From Spinellus fusiger (taxonomy: Eukaryota > Mucoromycota > Mucoromycetes > Mucorales > Phycomycetaceae), in NCBI GenBank assembly GCA_025094145.1, contig JALLLS010000082.1:1-64000 (forward strand): 64,000 nucleotides of DNA, in the 5' to 3' direction. The notes below the pieces were generated by a model, which was given only the letters and a program-made list of their open reading frames with translations, had not been told where the DNA came from and did no database searches. Of this stretch, positions 53,774 to 64,000 are shown piece by piece. The position numbers were made by a program, and so were the translations under genes. Each line of letters starts with the position of its first letter. The first letter of the stretch is position 1.

Positions 53774-56700
53774 TTACTGTGTATGTTTTTCAGGCTTAGT
53801 GAACATCTTTCCCACAAGTTCTCTTGAAAATTTTTCTATTTCCACAAACTCTAAGGGCTGCTCTGATCTATTAACAACACATCAGAAAGAAAAAGCATCC
53901 ATTGGGGTTGAGTCAGTGCTTTACAGGCATGAGCTATCCTAAAGACCTACCTAAGAAGAAGAACATTAAGTAATTCCTCACAAAATCCATCTCTTTTTGA
54001 CTTGACAGTTGATACTTTGAAGCAATTTATAGAGCCTTTGCATTTGATCAGGAAATCTTTGTTGTTTTCCAGAACCTCTTCAGGCAGTTTTACACTTGAG
54101 TATGCATTTGAATGAATAGACTGTTTTACTTTTTGTAAGTTACTGAACAAACTAAAACCACAAGAAGTAGAGTAGAATAAACCTTTACCTGAAGTATAAG
54201 CATAGGACATAACCGATCGTAAAGAAGTTTCTCTCTTGTGGATGAAACATCATAGACCGATTTGTCTTTCAAGTTTTCTTCCCACCTAAACATTCATTTA
54301 GCAAACACAGTGTATTGTAAAAAGTAGTCATCTCTATAATAACTTACTCTCTTTGTTGTTTCATAAGAGCTATGCATTTTCTTATCACAAGCCAAACCAG
54401 AGACCGATGTTCAATAAGAGCAGAAGAGAGAGAGTTCCATAAAGTGATATTTGTTTCGTTAGAGGGCGAGCTAAATGTGTATTGAATAAGTTGTCTCAGG
54501 CCACGTTTTGCCACTTGTATTGTCACCTAGTTTAGAAGATAAGCAAATAATAATGAAAAAAGAGGGTATAGTGAATGATAATAGCTTCCTTACTTTTCTT
54601 CCCCAATATTCAGCAACAGAAACCAAGTCTTTGACATGCTCCTTGACATCTTATCATCCAAAGCGTGTTAAAAAAAAGAAGAGTCTATTGGGTTTATCCG
54701 TGGTATAGTTTACCAGTATCAGTTAATATATAATGTTCATTTGTCTTCTGGTAGGCTTCACAATCGGTCGATACCATGTCTGTGATATCAGCTGGGGTTG
54801 CATTCTTTGAGAGGTAATATTCATAAGGAATATTAATAAACTTTTTGTTAATATTAAATTCTCTGGAAGAAGAAAAAAAGAAACCCATATAAGTTCATGT
54901 TTATCTAAAGTAAAGGTAAAACAATCTCTTATATATATATTCATCGTTACCGTATCAAATCCATATAAAAAAGTAGACTCTCACTAGCCCAATGGTCCAC
55001 AACAAGGACTTTTGCAATAAGAACTTTGCATATTTGGTTCTGGTAAGTGACTTTTGTGAATGCCATTTTAATTAGTCGACGTAGAAGTGTAGGTAAATCT
55101 GTATATAAAAAAGTATATTATTATTTCAAAACATGAATGAAGCTACCGTCTTTTTTCTTCTTCTTTAATTGAATAAAAGAGATGTATACCTGTAGCTTTC
55201 ATGCACTTGAGTAAGAAGAAACATGCAGAATCACATGTTGTTACAAGAGAAAGGGTTATGGTGATAATAGTGGTTCTAGAATGTATCCATGAGTCACTAA
55301 ATACATTGGTATAGAATTGCTAGGCTCTTGCTACTAATGAAAATCCTACTTACTCTTTAGTGTCAAATACACCTTTACCCAGCGATTCCTTAACAACAGC
55401 ATTCAAAACCTTATCAACAAAATCTCTCTTGCTGCTTTCCAAGTCTTCACTGCTTTCCATTAAAATCTGAAGATATTCATCGGGTTGGTTCTGAATCAAA
55501 AGCTTCATTCTTTCAATCACTTTTTCTTCATAAACACTGTTTGTCACAATATCATTAGGTTTCCACTTAAGACTAATGAATTTATGTACTGTAAATGAAG
55601 ACTGTGCGAGCTGTGGATACTTGTCTTGTACAAACAAGTATAAGGTTAACATGATATCAAGGCCTAATTCCTCAAATGGTGTTGGTAGAATCAGTGAGCT
55701 TATCTTTATATGTTGATATAAAAACATACACACAACCTGTTACTATTCTATTGGATACATGTAACTGACTTACCATAGTGTCTATGACCTTTTCTACTGA
55801 TGCCTCCACCTCTTTCTTTCTTTAGAAAAAGAGAATTCATCTTGAGTACTGTCAGAAACCATCCAATGTCCTTTTTGTACAAATGCTAGTGCAACAGCTT
55901 TTGCTAATGCCATTAACTCGGGACAAAGAAGAGCATCCTAGATCCTATATCAGCACAGACTATTTTTGTGGGGATTCTAGTGTAGTCGAGCTTATTACCT
56001 TGTAGTCCAATATCTTTTTTAGTTTCTTAATGGATGGTATTTTTGTAGAAAGAGTATATCTCGAGACTAAAACTCCTGAGATAACAATCCAAATACTTGC
56101 GGCCTGCTGATAGAGCTCTTCAAAAGAGATATAGAACTTAGAGGATAGACTCCTTTTCTGGATTGCTTGAGGGTGAGTGTATAGCTATCTATCTTACTTT
56201 GGTCATCAAGTGCAGGAAGCTTTTTTGCAAAAGATAAGAAAAGTGATACTTCACGCCAGGCCGACAATTGAATAGGCTCAGTCACTTCATTCCACTGATA
56301 GTAGAAATAGTTAGTAGTTCATTAAGAACAGTTTATACTATAGCACAGCACTTACACTTTCTATTGTCCCCATTAATCTTCTGCAGTATTTCCATGAATA
56401 GCGCAGCATATCGGTTCTTTTTTTGTCTGATGTGAGGGTAGATTCAATAAGAATTATTTTAGGACTCTTTGTTTCTGTCATTTCAGGTGTGATAATCCGA
56501 TGAGTTATAGCAGCAGCAGTGTATTTTGAACATGTAATGACCAAATCACATGCTTTACATGATAGAACTGTTGGTTCGTCACTAAATAAAAGATAGTAAA
56601 GTGTACATGTATGAGTTTTTCTTTATATTTCTATAAACCATTTCTCTTTCTTTCTTTGTCTATACAATACCCATAGTGGATCGATATGTTTGCTAATGAT

Positions 56701-57560
56701 TCACATAGATCTACCAACATGTATATTTGCTCTACAATGTTGGTATGTAGTTCTTTTGTGTTGGTATCAAGAGAAGGCCACTCCTGAGTCATACTCTCTA
56801 ATAGTAACACAACAGCCAATTGATAGCGTTTGTCCTCACTCTGTAACTCTTGACTTAGAATTGCACAGAAATCAGATGTGTAATGCGAGTCAACGAGTAA
56901 AAATTTTGCTAATTGCATGGCATGATTACTATGGATTTCTGATAGACTATCTCCACGCTTTATAATCTGTTATATAGATATAGATATATATGCATACATA
57001 CATACACATATACAGAATGCGTCAATGAGTTATTGTACTTTGAGCTTAGTATACTTGACCAGTACCTTTAGTTTCAAGGAGTCATAAATGTATTTCAAAG
57101 GTTCTAAATGCTCATGTAAATCCTCCCTTGAATTTTGTGTGGATCTCATAATATGATTATCCAACGAGATCATTGCATTGACCACAGGAGCTGCAAGTAT
57201 TAAGAAATAAATATAAATATATATAAAAAAACATTGAGAAATAAACAAGAACAACAATAGCCATATAAGCAATACTGAATAAGCATTTATAGCAAACATT
57301 TCCTTACAGTCAGTCATAACACTAGTTATCTCTTTCTCTTCATGTTCTTTTTTTGATTTTATTATTTTTACTGCTTGCTGAAAGACTTGTTCTTTGACAT
57401 TGAGCAGAATATGCATGGCTTTTCCTAGAGGTATCTCGGGTATCAATGGATTATCAGCTTCATTAAGAGTGTTATTAGATTGAAGATTCATCATATAGAG
57501 GCTTTTTGGCAACAGCGTATCAGAGGGCTCTTCAGCATTCTCATCGGTTATTCGAATCAT
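53774..57560 (-). CDS. Unrecognised large helical-repeat protein (many exons)
   Basis: Minus-strand gene from ATG at 57560 (MIRITDENAEEPSDTLLPKS) to TAA at 53776-53774. Exonic pieces are seen at about 57560-57300, 57190-57030, 56970-56630, 56580-56350, 56300-56070, 55735-55350, 54530-54340 and 54215-53940, with a last exon ending FSRELVGKMFTKPEK. Introns are short and AT-rich, and not all were joined. The whole is leucine-rich alpha-helix with no transmembrane span or signal peptide, consistent with an alpha-solenoid scaffold. Examples are AVVLLLESMTQEWPSLDTNT, ISSLILPTPFEELGLDIMLT and SLSSALIEHRSLVWLVIRKC. I do not recognise the family, and no catalytic motif stands out. A profile search of the assembled protein would be decisive. 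Confidence 0.7.
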
Positions 57561-59590
57561 TAGGATTCCTTTCTTTTTGTTTTCTTTCGCGATGATTCAA
57601 CCTGGTATGCTTGTTGCTTTTATTTCATTGCTATTTGACATCCGATAGACACGTGACTCTTTGAGGTCTACTCTTTCTTTCTGAATTTATCGTTTTATGT
57701 TACTGTAGTCAGGAGTATTACGATTGAAAAGAATAATGTTTTATTTTTTATTATTATAAATATCTGTTCAAATGATGAAACAAGTAGTGTCTAAGAGTAT
57801 AATAGTATAGAATGTATTATATCATTATGTTCACCCCTGCAAAATAGAATGGAGTTAGCATATATTATTATAAGCAGAACAGATCTCATTACCCAATGTA
57901 ATCAGATGCACTCCATGATCAATCTATAGTTGATAAACAAAAATTATATTCTTGAGGAAATAGTCCGGATACAAGTGATGCTATGATGTTGAGATAAAAT
58001 TAAATAGATCATAGGCAAGTAGTAATATAGTATCCATAGAGCATTTGAAGAGTCAAGTCATTCCTATGCCATAATGATTATAGAGCAAAGGTGTTTTAAT
58101 AACATCATTCTTATAGTAAACCAGCAGATTCATGCAAAGTAGACTTCTATCCACTATTCTATAAGATAAACTATCTGTGTTGACATTGAAAAATAAAAGC
58201 CTTTTCTCTTTAAAAATAAAAGGCTGTAGACAAGACAAAAAGTAATACATTCTAAATATCATGCTAGATAGAAAGGCAGCATAGGAAGTGTTTTTGCATT
58301 TCATCATTAGGCACAAGTAAAAACAGAACAGTACCAACTAAATATATTCTTAGGGCTGAGCACAAGTGGAAGCCCTTGGATGATCTATTAAAACATGCCA
58401 CTTGCAAAATAGTTACTACACTTGGTACTTGTCTATTTATTTATTCCAGTACAACCCATACATTAATGCTAAGACATAAGCATAGTGCCTACTATAAATA
58501 AGCCAAATAAGTCAACAGTGGTATGGATATAGGATGACTTGTCTATAGATCAGTCTAAAGTAACAATTATAAATCTTATAGTTCTTTAATATATGTATTT
58601 TACATTTTCACATGTATTCTTCATTATAAAAAGAAATAAATATCAACCAATACTTATTAAATGATATAGAATACAAATGTATAGAGATTATCCACGATAA
58701 AACATAACTTTAATTGAATAATTCATTTATTTTCATTGAGAATTTAATTCTTTCTTTAACTCACTTGTCATGGCATTAAAGACAATATACCTTCTATTAA
58801 TGATAATATACATTCGATTAATGATAATATACATTCGATTAATGATAATATACATTAATCTAGAAACATTTTCCTAATGTCTAAAGAACAAATATTTTTC
58901 TTTCTTTTCTTATTACATTCTCCTCATTATTCAGTACTAGTTCAGTATTAAAAAAAAAGTCATTTGATAATTGATTTGTACTACAAGATGCTGATCTTCT
59001 TTGTAGGACACTGTGTTCGTGGAACAGGATTACTGGGGAAGGTGGGACTGTAGTATGATAATCAGACGAGCATACACAGAAAACTCTCCATTGTTATTTT
59101 AGAAATTGTGTTTCACTATCTTCACATGTTGTCTAAGGATATGGCTGTCATGACATTCTCCCCCACACGTAAACATAGGCATGATAAGAAAGTAATTATT
59201 TTTATTGAGTGATGTATTGTCACAGTGCCATACTTTTATCAGACAACGGACAATCTCTTCTATTCATGGCACTGCACTCGATTGAAACCACATCTATGAT
59301 CCTTTATCTTTTGCTAAAATCCTGGGCATTTATACTTGTGAGTAGATTATCACATGAAGTCTTATATCCATGTGACTTGATGTTTTATTGGTATTATTCA
59401 CTATAAGTATGTTTGTTTCTGTGGATGACTTTCTCCCTTCTTTCTTCTCTTATATTTCCAAACCACTGTTGATAGGCAGGCATATTTATGTATTTATACA
59501 CATAGGCAAATACACAGACACACATAAAGTTTTTCACACGTCCACAAATCCTCATATCTATCTGGCCATCTATCTATCCACTCATAAGAA
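57561..59590. other. 2-kb spacer between divergent genes
   Basis: No supported gene on either strand. A 21-bp minisatellite (TTAATGATAATATACATTCGA) with about three and a half copies lies at 58795-58858. The right end (59500-59590) carries CACA- and CTATC-rich sequence upstream of the lipase gene. Confidence 0.6.
58795..58858. repeat. 21-bp minisatellite
   Basis: Tandem copies of ATTAATGATAATATACATTCG, the last copy diverging to CATTAATC. Confidence 0.9.
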
Positions 59591-62500
59591 ATGTTAAGTG
59601 TGTCGCCCCAGTTTACAGTCAGTCAGACATTATTTCAAGAAGACCTGCCTACTCTTCTTCCTGAAAATACTGCTCGTTTTATCACTGCTGTTTCTATAGC
59701 CACGCGTCTATCATTACGTTGCTCTTTACTACTTGCTGAAGCACTCATTGAGTCAGCAAAATATAGTACTTTGTTCTCCCTTGGTATTTCTAGACAAGCC
59801 TTTATAAAAGCCGTTTCTTCTGCAAAAAAACTACACGCCTTGACTAACTATGATGTGCTAGATAATCCTCTAGATGAAGACAGGTAAGGAGATCATAATT
59901 ATTTAAATATAGACATAACTAAAGAGAAATGATCCAACCAAGCTTATCTCTATTTATAATTGTGTTGTTTAGAGGGATTTTTTTGAAGATCTTAGACAAA
60001 TATACTAATTTGGGGGTTTATATCATTCATCATACTTTTACTTTGGCTGAACTGTTTTCCATGTCAGGATTACAATTTACTTCTCAAACTGTCAAGTCTG
60101 GGTTCAAGGTAATGTAAACTTGTATTTTACCATAGATAGCTTTTTACTAATAGAGATGTGTATGTTCTTATGTATCTATTATATACTATGTGTGTTGGTT
60201 ATCTTAGGCAGCAGAAGAATCTGTAAAAATGATTGATAGTATCTTTGGATCCAATGAAACATCGCGTGCCATTGCTTCCATTATTACACTTTTGCACTAT
60301 GAAGTGATGAAGGATCCTGATTTTGAATTGGCCAAAGTGGGAAAAATTGCCATTTTGTCAGGTCTTACTAAAGCCATGACAGCATTTGCAGTACTTCAGA
60401 ATGTAACCCATCGACGCACCATGCAACAAGTGAATATTAGTATTTTATGGAAAGGATTGGTTGTTGAAGAAGAAGAAAATGAGCAGGCCCTCATTCAATT
60501 CAAGACATTTGACTCCAGTAAAACACATACTCAGAATATACCTAATGATCACGGCGACATTATTCATGAGCTAGAAAGGATTTTGAAAAGTAATGAGCCA
60601 GGAACATCATTGGAGAATGAAAAACAAACAACTGAGGATCATAATCCAGTCAGTGATGCTTATGAGATCAAGACAACAACCAAAAGAGTTATAACAAAGA
60701 CAACAAAAATATCACCTGCAGGACAAAAACAGTGTGGACAGAACTATATCAAATATGTTACTGTCAAATCAAATGAAGAGGAGCAGGAAGCTTTCGTAGC
60801 CTATGTAAATAATGAAGAGGGTTCTATCCATAGCCGACCAAAACTCATAAAAGTTAACTATCCCTCTAATGGAGAGCAAACCGAGAATAACCTGGCTGTG
60901 GAGTACCTTGAAATACCACACAACAAAGACAAACAAGAAGTGGTGCCAGTCAAACCCAATAAGAGCTCCAACAATTTGAAAATCATTCTTTCTACTCTCT
61001 CTAAAAAACTGTCCCATAAGAAGGTAGAGCGACAAGAGTGCTACCAATCTATGCAAGAGGAAGCAGGATTTAACGATAAAGAATCATGGTACGATGCATG
61101 TGAAACAGTTCCTATCAGTCCGATAGTAGACACTAGAAATAAGCCAAAAGTATTTGAATCTATCTGTCAGTATAGCACTGATTCTTCTACAAGAATAGAA
61201 AATAATGAAAATACTGAAAACCAGAATGAACTTGAAGAAAGACTAAATCGATACAATTCATGGATAAAACATAAGATAAATTCTGGCAAAAGTAAAACAG
61301 ATCCATTATTACAAAAAGAGTCAGACACAAAGAAGAATGCATTTCAGCACAGCCAACAAAGCCAAAATGCCTCATCCACTACAGGAACAGCACTTGGTCA
61401 TGAATCTGGAATGTATTCGCCTCTATCCTATAACACTCCTATAAAGCAAACAGTGATACTTGACTCTTGTCTGGCCTCAGAATATCGACACACTCTAGCC
61501 CGTCAGCCTTCTCTCACTCGATCCAATTCTGTTACAAGCATCACTTCTATTTCTAGTATGGCTCATAAACTAACCACCACCACGTATGCCATGTCCTCTC
61601 CATCTAATTCTACACTCTCAAGTAGTTCTCCACCCTCTCCTTTATTGGTATCACAGAAATCTACAGAAGTACCAACATTGTCAGCAGAAGCCAATCCAAA
61701 GATTTTCCCTAGAAACCATACTGTCAACAACATTGCACATTTTATGCGTTATGCCAGTGCTGCTTATGGAGAGTCTTTTATGCGTATCCTTGGCATTGGT
61801 GATATTCCACATGTACTTCCCTCTTCTCACCACCACCATCCCAACCATCATGCTTTCGCCCATCACACAGGAGTCTCTGTACAAGACATATTACTGTCAA
61901 GTTATACTGATGTATCTTTCTTATCTGAAAATAACCCACAACTCCACGCCCTGGTGCACTATGTTACTGTTGATCATACAGCACAAGCAGTTGTATTGAC
62001 ATGTCGTGGTACTCTTGGCCTTAGTGATGTACTGACAGATCTTACCTGTAATTATAGCAAATTTTCATTACCCTCAGATCAAAAGACACCACCAACACAG
62101 TACACAGCTCATGGTGGAATGCTTGAAGCTGCACAGCTACTTTCCAAACAAAAAGGAAAAGTATTCCAAAAGATCCGAGAAGGACTTCTCCTGTACCCCA
62201 ACTATGGTCTTGTTCTCTGTGGACATTCCCTTGGTGCTGGTGTGGCGAGTTTATTGAGTGTTCTGTGGAGTGAGCCTACGCATCGATACAGTTCACTCCC
62301 ACATTTCTCACATTCCTCTGTTTTTGTCACTTCTTCTTTGTTTGGGTTGTTGCCCTCAGGTCGTCCAATTCATTGTTATGCCTATGGTCCACCCTGCACA
62401 ATGTCATATGAACTGAGTGTCTACTGCGGACAAGGACTGGTAACGAGCATTGTTCATGGATTTGATATTGTTAGTAGTCTGAGTCTTGGACTCTTGAAGG

Positions 62501-62952
62501 ATTTTAAAAATGTAGCTGTCAGTTTACATGTAGAGAGTGGCATTGCAGATGATATTATCAGTAAGGTGATGGGTCGCTACTATGATCCAAGGAAAGAACA
62601 ACATGAAGACGACGACCAGTGGTTTTGGGCATTAATCAAGACCATGAGAGCAGACATGAGAGCAGAGAAACTGTATCCACCAAGCACTGTCTATTTAATT
62701 GAGTCTGTTCCACAGCTTATGCAGAATACAGGCTCGTCTACTCAAACGCAGAACCGTCAGACTCAGAAGTGGAAGAGCCAGCGAGCTCATATGGTGATAT
62801 TGAGTCGCTGTGATGATATCCAAGCAAGATTCTCTGAGATTATGTTTTCTCGCTCCATGTTCATTGATCACTCTCCTTTTATGTATGAGAAAGCTATTCG
62901 ACAGCTGTGTAGGGGTTATTTTGGAGAATACAGTGCTTATGAAAATGTGTAG
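59591..62952 (+). CDS. Diacylglycerol-lipase-like class 3 lipase
   Basis: Three exons: 59591-59883, 59973-60108 and 60208-62952; 1057 aa, in frame. The N-terminal about 220 residues are helical (FITAVSIATRLSLRCSLLLA, VGKIAILSGLTKAMTAFAVL). A long Ser/Thr/Glu-rich, probably disordered middle follows (residues about 240-640). The C-terminal part is a class 3 alpha/beta-hydrolase: FMRYASAAYGESFM, VVLTCRGTLGLSDVLTDLTC, AHGGMLEAAQLL, and the nucleophile elbow GHSLGAGVASLL with Ser near residue 817. CYAYGPPCTMS and FDIVSSLSLG (probable Asp region) come after it. The domain order fits fungal relatives of sn1-specific diacylglycerol lipase, which release a fatty acid from diacylglycerol or a similar lipid at membranes. 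AATAAA at 62967-62972 is a good poly(A) signal. Confidence 0.87.
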
Positions 62953-63008
62953 TGTATAAATGATTCAATAAATCACACAAACAGAAATACACTTGTATTT
63001 CAATACAC

Positions 63009-63140
63009 CTAAAACAAGGATAGATCATAAATGACATCAGCTAAAGGCTCTATTTCTTTAAGTGTTTTGACAGAGTTGCTCATCTTGTTTACAAATGACA
63101 ACTCATCTCGACTTAAGCTCTGAATGGTAGGTGAAGTCAT
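63009..63140 (-). CDS. Possible 43-aa microprotein, antisense
   Basis: Minus-strand ORF: ATG 63140-63138, TAG 63011-63009. It has a protein-like, helix-forming composition (SLSRDELSFVNKMSNSVKTL, EIEPLADVIYDLSLF). It overlaps the 5' end of the next plus-strand gene by about 10 bp and lies just past the lipase stop. It could be the last exon of a larger minus-strand gene, but no upstream exon was found because the opposite strand carries another gene. Not recognised. Confidence 0.35.
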   Translation of the reverse strand: MTSPTIQSLSRDELSFVNKMSNSVKTLKEIEPLADVIYDLSLF

Positions 63141-64000
63141 GTCATGACCTGGCTGACCTAGACCTTAGGATAAAAAAACATATCATAACTACAAATGAGG
63201 AGGATATTCATAATGAAAAAGATGTTTACAATGAAGACTACAATCAAACTATTTTACAAGACACTGGTTCCAATAGTTCTGTTTCATCTTCACAGGGGGA
63301 ATCTGCTTCAGACACTCACTTGTTTCGCTACTCTAAAGATTTCATTCTGAGCTTGTATACAGCTAATGAGCATGTTGATCTTGATGTCAGTGATGGCCGT
63401 GGTTTTGTCGTATGTGAGAAAATTAAAAAACCACCTGCCTTCATGGAACCAGAGGAAGAAGAGGTAAGACAATACTATTTATTCTTTGATAGTTAAAATC
63501 TACTCTAGATTATAAAAATTAAACAATGGATAAACAATCGCTTCAATAAAACATCAAGAGAAGACACAAATCACCACAACCAAATACAATCAGACTATGA
63601 CGAAAGAAAAATCACCCATCAAAATCAACCATTTCAGCAACCTAAAATATGTAAGTTATTCTCTTTAAAGAAAAACACATAATAATAAAATATTTTATAT
63701 TATGTAGATAGTAAAAAACCATTATGGTATAACCATAAGAAAGCATCAGTAGGAACATTTGATGAGAATGGGATATTTTATCTCTCTGATTCATCTGATG
63801 TGTATTCTGATCCCTCCTCTTATGATTCTTATTCTAATGACTTGCTGATCAAGGAAAAAATAATACCTCCCCTACCTACAAACAAAAATGGCATTGCTAT
63901 AGCACCTTGGCATGAGGACACATCAAGTCTAGAAATACCACCTTCACCTCAAAAAGTCACAGTAGACATTGATGAAGGTGTATGGTACTATATCGATACT
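63131..64000 (+). CDS. Partial gene, disordered protein with eIF4E-binding-like motif
   Basis: The gene runs off the right edge. Exons: up to 63462, then about 63509-63650, then from 63708. Joins GAAGAG|GTAAGA / CTCTAG|ATT and ATAT|GTAAGT / TGTAG|ATA keep the frame. The true start is uncertain: the open frame begins at 63131 but no ATG in that frame with good context was seen, so an upstream exon is likely. The protein is acidic and Ser/Asn-rich. HLFRYSKDFILSLY contains Y-x4-I-L, close to the YxxxxL(hydrophobic) eIF4E-binding motif of 4E-T-like proteins. GRGFVVCEKIKKPPAF follows, and later KKPLWYNHKKASVGTFDENG. Function as a translational regulator is inference. Confidence 0.5.

Noticed and set aside
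61586..61999. 137-codon plus-strand ORF in another frame of the lipase
   Set aside because: Lies wholly within the large lipase exon whose frame carries the conserved motifs.

Overview
The window is nuclear DNA from a filamentous fungus, most likely an early-diverging one (Mucoromycota, probably Mucorales). The reasons are AT-rich spacers full of T/A-type microsatellites, genes with many short GT-AG introns (mostly about 50-60 nt), and a gene set that fits a zygomycete: a Rax2-like polarity protein, a fungal WDR81-type BEACH protein, a tandem amidohydrolase membrane protein, a WD40-TRP-like channel and a diacylglycerol-lipase-like protein. I see no rRNA, tRNA, CRISPR or virus-like gene. The genus cannot be fixed from sequence reading alone. 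I rebuilt most gene models by hand from splice signals and reading-frame continuity. Coordinates are given as gene spans, with exons in the text.

The left quarter (1-17.8 kb) is gene-poor and repeat-rich. It holds one small secreted double-psi beta-barrel gene (4976-5421), a TA-flanked terminal-inverted-repeat element (3196-4324) with a second copy at 34261-34999, a striking 5-kb palindrome (arms 6788-8215 and 10361-11788, each 1428 bp) whose 2.1-kb centre carries a dead Tc1/mariner transposase, a second dead Tc1/mariner with clear terminal repeats (12455-13822), and a 227-bp MITE-like element (14802-15028).

The middle (17.9-48.4 kb) is gene-rich. It contains Rax2-like with an added C-terminal SH3 (minus, 17867-22776); an SH3-WW-PH-RhoGAP protein (plus, 23429-26450); a WDR81-type kinase-like/BEACH/WD40 protein with a possible N-myristoylation start (plus, 26645-34135); an LRR-like hypothetical protein (minus, 35218-36519); a coiled-coil low-complexity protein (minus, 37689-40328); a membrane-anchored tandem amidohydrolase (plus, 41763-45484); a CUE-domain protein (minus, 45678-47188); and a FUN14 protein with an EF-hand-like loop (minus, 47567-48414).

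The right part (48.4-64 kb) carries a WD40 plus six-transmembrane TRP-like channel (plus, 49175-53528), an unrecognised many-exon helical protein (minus, 53774-57560), a class-3 lipase of diacylglycerol-lipase type (plus, 59591-62952), a small antisense ORF, and the start of a gene that runs off the window (63131-64000).

The genes are not an operon or an obvious cluster. Themes that recur are cell polarity and Rho signalling (Rax2-SH3 and the RhoGAP are divergent neighbours about 650 bp apart) and membrane or organelle quality control (WDR81-type, FUN14, CUE). Co-function is inference only.
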